This document shows, in pieces, positions 60,915-64,000 of a stretch of DNA of 64,000 bases (the first letter of the stretch is position 1; the number at the start of each line of letters is the position of its first letter). The notes under the pieces are model-generated. The model saw only the letters and a list, made by a program, of their open reading frames with translations. It was not told the DNA's origin and searched no databases. The position numbers and the translations under genes are program-made. Origin of the DNA: Bog-473 sp963726005 (GTDB lineage: Bacteria; Actinomycetota; Acidimicrobiia; Acidimicrobiales; RAAP-2); assembly GCA_963726005.1 (NCBI GenBank), contig CAVSAT010000012.1:1-64000 (forward strand). The letters are read 5' to 3'.

Positions 60915-60929
60915 TTGCCTCAGAGGCAA
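60915..60929. promoter_or_regulatory. Perfect 15-bp palindrome, probable operator of the XRE-cupin operon
   Basis: TTGCCTC-A-GAGGCAA lies 20 bp upstream of the XRE-cupin ATG. Its symmetry and position are those of an autoregulatory site for a dimeric HTH protein. I noticed no second copy elsewhere in the window. Confidence 0.65.
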
Positions 60930-61091
60930 GATGAGTTGTCAGAGTTCACGGTCCGGAAATGTCACCGAAACGGTCCCGAGATCCGACCCCTCCCCCTCGC
61001 GTCCCGCGGGTCAAAGAGGCCCTGGTCCGGAGGGGTGTCTGCATTAACATGCTCGAAACAGACCCTCTGTGGCCGGGACCCGGAGCAGCTC

Positions 61092-61583
61092 ATGTTCGAC
61101 AGAATCTTGTTGGCCCTCGATGACTCGCCCGCCGGCGAGGTCGCGACCGTCTTCGCCACCGCACTGGCACGCCGGACGGGCGCGACGGTGCACGTGCTCC
61201 ATGTCAACGAACGCCTTGTGGGCGGGAGCGGCCTGACGCTGCGCTCGCGGCGGGAGGCAATTGATCTCGTCTCGTTCGTGGTGCGGCAACTGGCCGAGGC
61301 CGGGGTGCGCGCCGGAGGCTCGGTATCCGTGTCGTCGTATCGCGCCGTCCCGGCCCGCATCGTGGCAGCGGCCTACGAGCGTTCGGCCGACGCGATCGTG
61401 CTCGGGTCGAACCGCAACCGGCGGCTGGCCCGGCTCTTCTCGACCCGCGTCCGGGAGCGCACGACCAGGCTCACGTCCTTGCCCGTGCTGACCGCCCCGT
61501 CCCCGCTCCAGGTCACCGCACTCGGCGGAGGCCGCGCCCGGTCGAACGGGGTGGACCAGGCCCTCGACGCGCTCCTGAAGTAG
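61092..61583 (+). CDS. Universal stress protein (UspA family)
   Basis: 163 residues. The N-terminus is FDRILLALDDSPAGEVATVF, with an ATP-type loop region DAIVLGSNRNRRLARLFSTR then VRERTTRLTSLPVLTAP (G-x2-R-type end). It is a single-domain Usp. It is divergent from the XRE operon and probably monocistronic. Confidence 0.88.
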   Translation: MFDRILLALDDSPAGEVATVFATALARRTGATVHVLHVNERLVGGSGLTLRSRREAIDLVSFVVRQLAEAGVRAGGSVSVSSYRAVPARIVAAAYERSADAIVLGSNRNRRLARLFSTRVRERTTRLTSLPVLTAPSPLQVTALGGGRARSNGVDQALDALLK

Positions 61584-61687
61584 GAAATCCCCCCTCCGCG
61601 GCCTCCACACACGGATTCCGTGCCCCAAGACAGGACATTCAGCCCTACCGCGCCGACCGTCGGCCAGGCCACCATCGAGGGGTGGTC

Positions 61688-62008
61688 ATGTACACGGACC
61701 TCCTGACGCGGGCCCTTGGCAACGGTGAGGAAGGGCAGAGGTCGGACGACCTGCTGCTGGCCGACCTCCTCCAGTCCCGGGCCAGGCTTCACGACGGGTG
61801 CGGCACCATCCCCGTTGCGGAAGCCCTGGCCCGGGAGGTCTCTTACGACGGCGCGCTCGTCCGGCTCTGCCGTTCACTCGGGGTAGCGACCGCACCGGGG
61901 CGCTTCGCCAACCCGCCGCGCGAGCGCGCCCGCCTCGAGCACGCGCTGTCGCAGCACCACGGTGCGCTCTCGTCGGGGGTGGCGGAACTACTGCTCCAAC
62001 CCGCCTGA
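61688..62008 (+). CDS. Small conserved-looking protein of unknown function (106 residues)
   Basis: ATG 61688 (MYTDLLTRALGNGEEG), preceded by GAGGGGTGG. The product is helical (DDLLLADLLQSRARL, EALAREVSYDGALVRLCRSL). No known motif. Function unknown. It is separated by 71 bp from the polymerase gene. Confidence 0.6.
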   Translation: MYTDLLTRALGNGEEGQRSDDLLLADLLQSRARLHDGCGTIPVAEALAREVSYDGALVRLCRSLGVATAPGRFANPPRERARLEHALSQHHGALSSGVAELLLQPA

Positions 62009-62079
62009 CCCGCGCCGAACCCCCGCGGCGGCGCGTCGGCGCCGGTCAGGCCGTCGGACCGTCACTAGAGTCGACGGCG

Positions 62080-63091
62080 GTGCCAGGGGACGACGAACGC
62101 ACGGTGGAGGTCGACGGTCGCGAGATACCGCGTCTCACGGCCGGACAAGGAGTACTTCCCCGGCCTGGGCGCCACCAAGTTCGATCTCGTGTCGTACTAC
62201 CTCGAGGTGGGCGACCACCTCCTCAACACGGCCGGCGGTCGGCCCGCCATGCTGCAGCGCTTCCCCGAGGGTGCCGGCGGCAAGTCCTTCTACCAGAAGC
62301 GGATTCCCAACGGCGCCCCCGACTGGCTGCAGTCCACCACCGTCGCCACACCGAACGGCACGACCTCCAATGCGCTCGTGGTGGCCGACATGGCCCACGT
62401 CGTGTGGGCCGTGAACATCGGCTGCCTGGGCCTGCACCTGTGGCCCTATCTGGCCGCGGACCCCTCCCATGCCGACGAGCTGCGCATCGACCTCGACCCG
62501 ACCAAGGGCATCGGCTTCGACGAGGTGCGGGCGGCGGCGCTGTACTGCCGCGACGTGCTCGACGAGCTCGGCATAGAGGGCCACCCCAAGACGTCGGGCA
62601 GCAACGGGCTCCACGTCTACGTCCGCCTCGAGCCGCGGTGGGACTCGGTGGAGGTCCGCTCCGCTGCCGTCGCGCTGGCCCGCGAGCTCGAGCGGCGCCA
62701 CCCCGACGAGGTCACGGCGAACTGGTGGAAGGAGGAGCGCGGCAGCCGGGTCTTCGTCGACTTCAACCAGAACGCACCCCACAAGACGGTGTTCGGCGCG
62801 TGGTTCGCCCGGCCGCGTGTCGGTGGGCAGGTGTCGACGCCCCTGTCGTGGGAAGAGGTCGAGACGGTGGTGTCCGACGAGCTGACCATCCGCACCGTGC
62901 CGGACCTGGTGCGCCGGCGCGGCGACCCGTGGGCCGACATCGCGGCACGGCCCCAGTCGCTCGAGCCCCTGCTGGCGCTCGCCGAACGGGACAAGGCCGC
63001 CGGGCTGCACGACGCACCCTGGCCGCCGCAGTACCCGAAGATGCCCGACGAGCCGCCGCGGGTGGCCCCGAGCCGGGCCAAGAAGAACTGA
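62080..63091 (+). pseudogene. LigD-type primase-polymerase domain protein (PolD-like), one frame change near the start
   Basis: A protein of about 336 residues. Hallmarks: RVSRPDKEYFPG, GKSFYQKRIPNGAPDW, the metal motif ELRIDLDPTKGIGFDEV (D-x-D), TSGSNGLHVYVRLEP and RGSRVFVDFNQNAPHKTVFG (third Asp). The LigD polymerase superfamily adds nucleotides in NHEJ or repair. It is a stand-alone polymerase domain, not fused to a ligase. I chose the GTG at 62080 because its frame gives VEVDGREI, which joins RVSRPDKE after one extra base near 62129. It is followed by an HhH-PHP protein, 2 bp downstream. Confidence 0.85.
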
Positions 63092-63093
63092 CG

Positions 63094-64000
63094 ATGGACC
63101 CGCTCGACGCGCTGAACCAGATCGCCTTCCGCCTTGAGCGCAGCGGTGCCGATACCTACAAGGTACGGGCCTTCCGGCACGCGGCCCGGGCGATCGCGTC
63201 CGTGCCGCCCGACGAGCTGGCGGCGCTGGCCGAGGCGGGGCGCCTCCAACGCATCGAGGGTGTCGGCAAGTCGACCGCACAGGTGATCGCCGAGGCTCTC
63301 CGGGGCGGGGTCCCGCGCTACCTCGCCAACCTCGAGGACCTGCCCGACGACCTCGAGCTGGACGGACCGGCCGCGGACCTGCTCCGGTCGCTCCGCGGCG
63401 ACTGCCACTCCCACTCGGACTGGTCCGATGGCGGCAGCCCCATCCGCGAGATGGCCGAGACCGCCCGCGACCTCGGCCGCGAGTACCTGGTGCTGACCGA
63501 CCACAGCGCCCGGCTCACCGTCGCCCACGGCCTGAACGAGGAGCGTCTGCGCGAGCAGCTCGACGTGCTCGCCGACCTCAACGAGGAACTGGCGCCGTTC
63601 CGGGTCCTCACCGGCATGGAGGTGGACATCTTGGAGGACGGCTCGCTCGACCTCGATCTCGACCTCCTCGCCGAGCTCGACGTCGTGGTGGCGAGCGTGC
63701 ACTCCAAGCTCCGCATGGAGTCTCCCCAGATGACCGAGCGCATGCTGGCCGCCGTCGAGAGCCCGCACACCGACATCCTCGGCCACTGCACCGGGCGCCT
63801 GATCACCGGCCGCGGCCGGCCCCAGTCGTCGTTCGACGCGGCGGCCGTGTTCTCCGCCTGTGCCCGGACGGCGACGGCGGTGGAGATCAACTCGCGGCCG
63901 GAGCGCCAGGACCCACCGGAGGATCTGTTGCGCCACGCGGTCGGCCTCGGGTGCTCCTTCGCCATCGACACCGACGCCCACGCGCCCGGTCAGCTCGGCT
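63094..64000 (+). CDS. HhH-PHP domain protein (PolX C-terminal-like), cut by the window end
   Basis: ATG 63094 starts 2 bp after the polymerase stop; the product continues beyond the window (302 residues seen). The N-terminal helix-hairpin-helix region has RLQRIEGVGKSTAQVIAEAL. The PHP phosphoesterase domain has GDCHSHSDWSDGGSPIREMA (HxH and Asp metal ligands), YLVLTDHSARLTVAHGLNEE, VDILEDGSLDLD and IDTDAHAPGQLG at the end. It resembles the C-terminus of family X polymerases without the polymerase fold. Together with the LigD-type polymerase it suggests a split repair pair. Confidence 0.88.
   Translation, partial: MDPLDALNQIAFRLERSGADTYKVRAFRHAARAIASVPPDELAALAEAGRLQRIEGVGKSTAQVIAEALRGGVPRYLANLEDLPDDLELDGPAADLLRSLRGDCHSHSDWSDGGSPIREMAETARDLGREYLVLTDHSARLTVAHGLNEERLREQLDVLADLNEELAPFRVLTGMEVDILEDGSLDLDLDLLAELDVVVASVHSKLRMESPQMTERMLAAVESPHTDILGHCTGRLITGRGRPQSSFDAAAVFSACARTATAVEINSRPERQDPPEDLLRHAVGLGCSFAIDTDAHAPGQLG

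Overview
The window is GC-rich DNA with GTG/TTG starts, very tight gene packing and many ATGA/GTGA stop-start overlaps. It carries luciferase-like monooxygenase-family oxidoreductases, a wax-ester/diacylglycerol acyltransferase, FtsX and Liv transporters and a LigD-type polymerase. This points to an actinobacterium. A two-protein Liv transporter containing an MFS-LivF-LivG fusion, and a secreted protein with 42-residue propeller-like repeats, suggest the class Acidimicrobiia; that placement is inference.

Left part (1-12.3 kb). The window opens in the 3' end of a tRNA-Gly, followed by about 360 bp of visibly lower-GC, gene-free DNA. Then comes a broken TM0106-type nuclease/helicase. After it sits a compact same-strand set: a two-domain protein of unknown function, a class III cyclase/AAA ATPase/TPR regulator, an FAD-dependent (phytoene-desaturase-like) oxidoreductase, a helical plus beta-sandwich protein, and a polyprenyl diphosphate synthase. 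This set looks like an uncharacterised isoprenoid-related system and is the most interesting part of the window.

Middle part (12.3-35 kb). It holds a secreted propeller-like protein, an SDR, two LLM flavin oxidoreductases, an ECF sigma factor with a repeat-tailed membrane partner, a secreted beta-helix protein, and a TetR-controlled DrrAB-type exporter. It also holds a secreted S15 hydrolase, a thioesterase, a Tat/lipoprotein amidohydrolase, a TauD dioxygenase and a MacB/FtsX-type ABC system.

Right part (35-64 kb). It begins with a Liv-type ABC importer built from fused polypeptides (LivH-LivM, MFS-LivF-LivG, binding protein). Then come an ECF sigma factor, an ABC exporter with its own NarL-type two-component system, a Coq4-like protein, a channel-like protein, and a lipid group (patatin, WS/DGAT, SRPBCC). 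They are followed by an OmpR-type regulator, a peroxiredoxin, an SDR, an MFS exporter and a PIG-L deacetylase. An XRE-cupin/M24 peptidase/amino-acid permease operon has a clear palindromic operator. The window ends with a universal stress protein, a LigD-type polymerase and a truncated HhH-PHP protein.

At least 17 single-base frame changes and one in-frame stop interrupt otherwise well conserved genes. Most look like one extra base in a short homopolymer, so sequencing or assembly error is a serious alternative to pseudogenisation. I annotate these genes over their full inferred span and give the break points.
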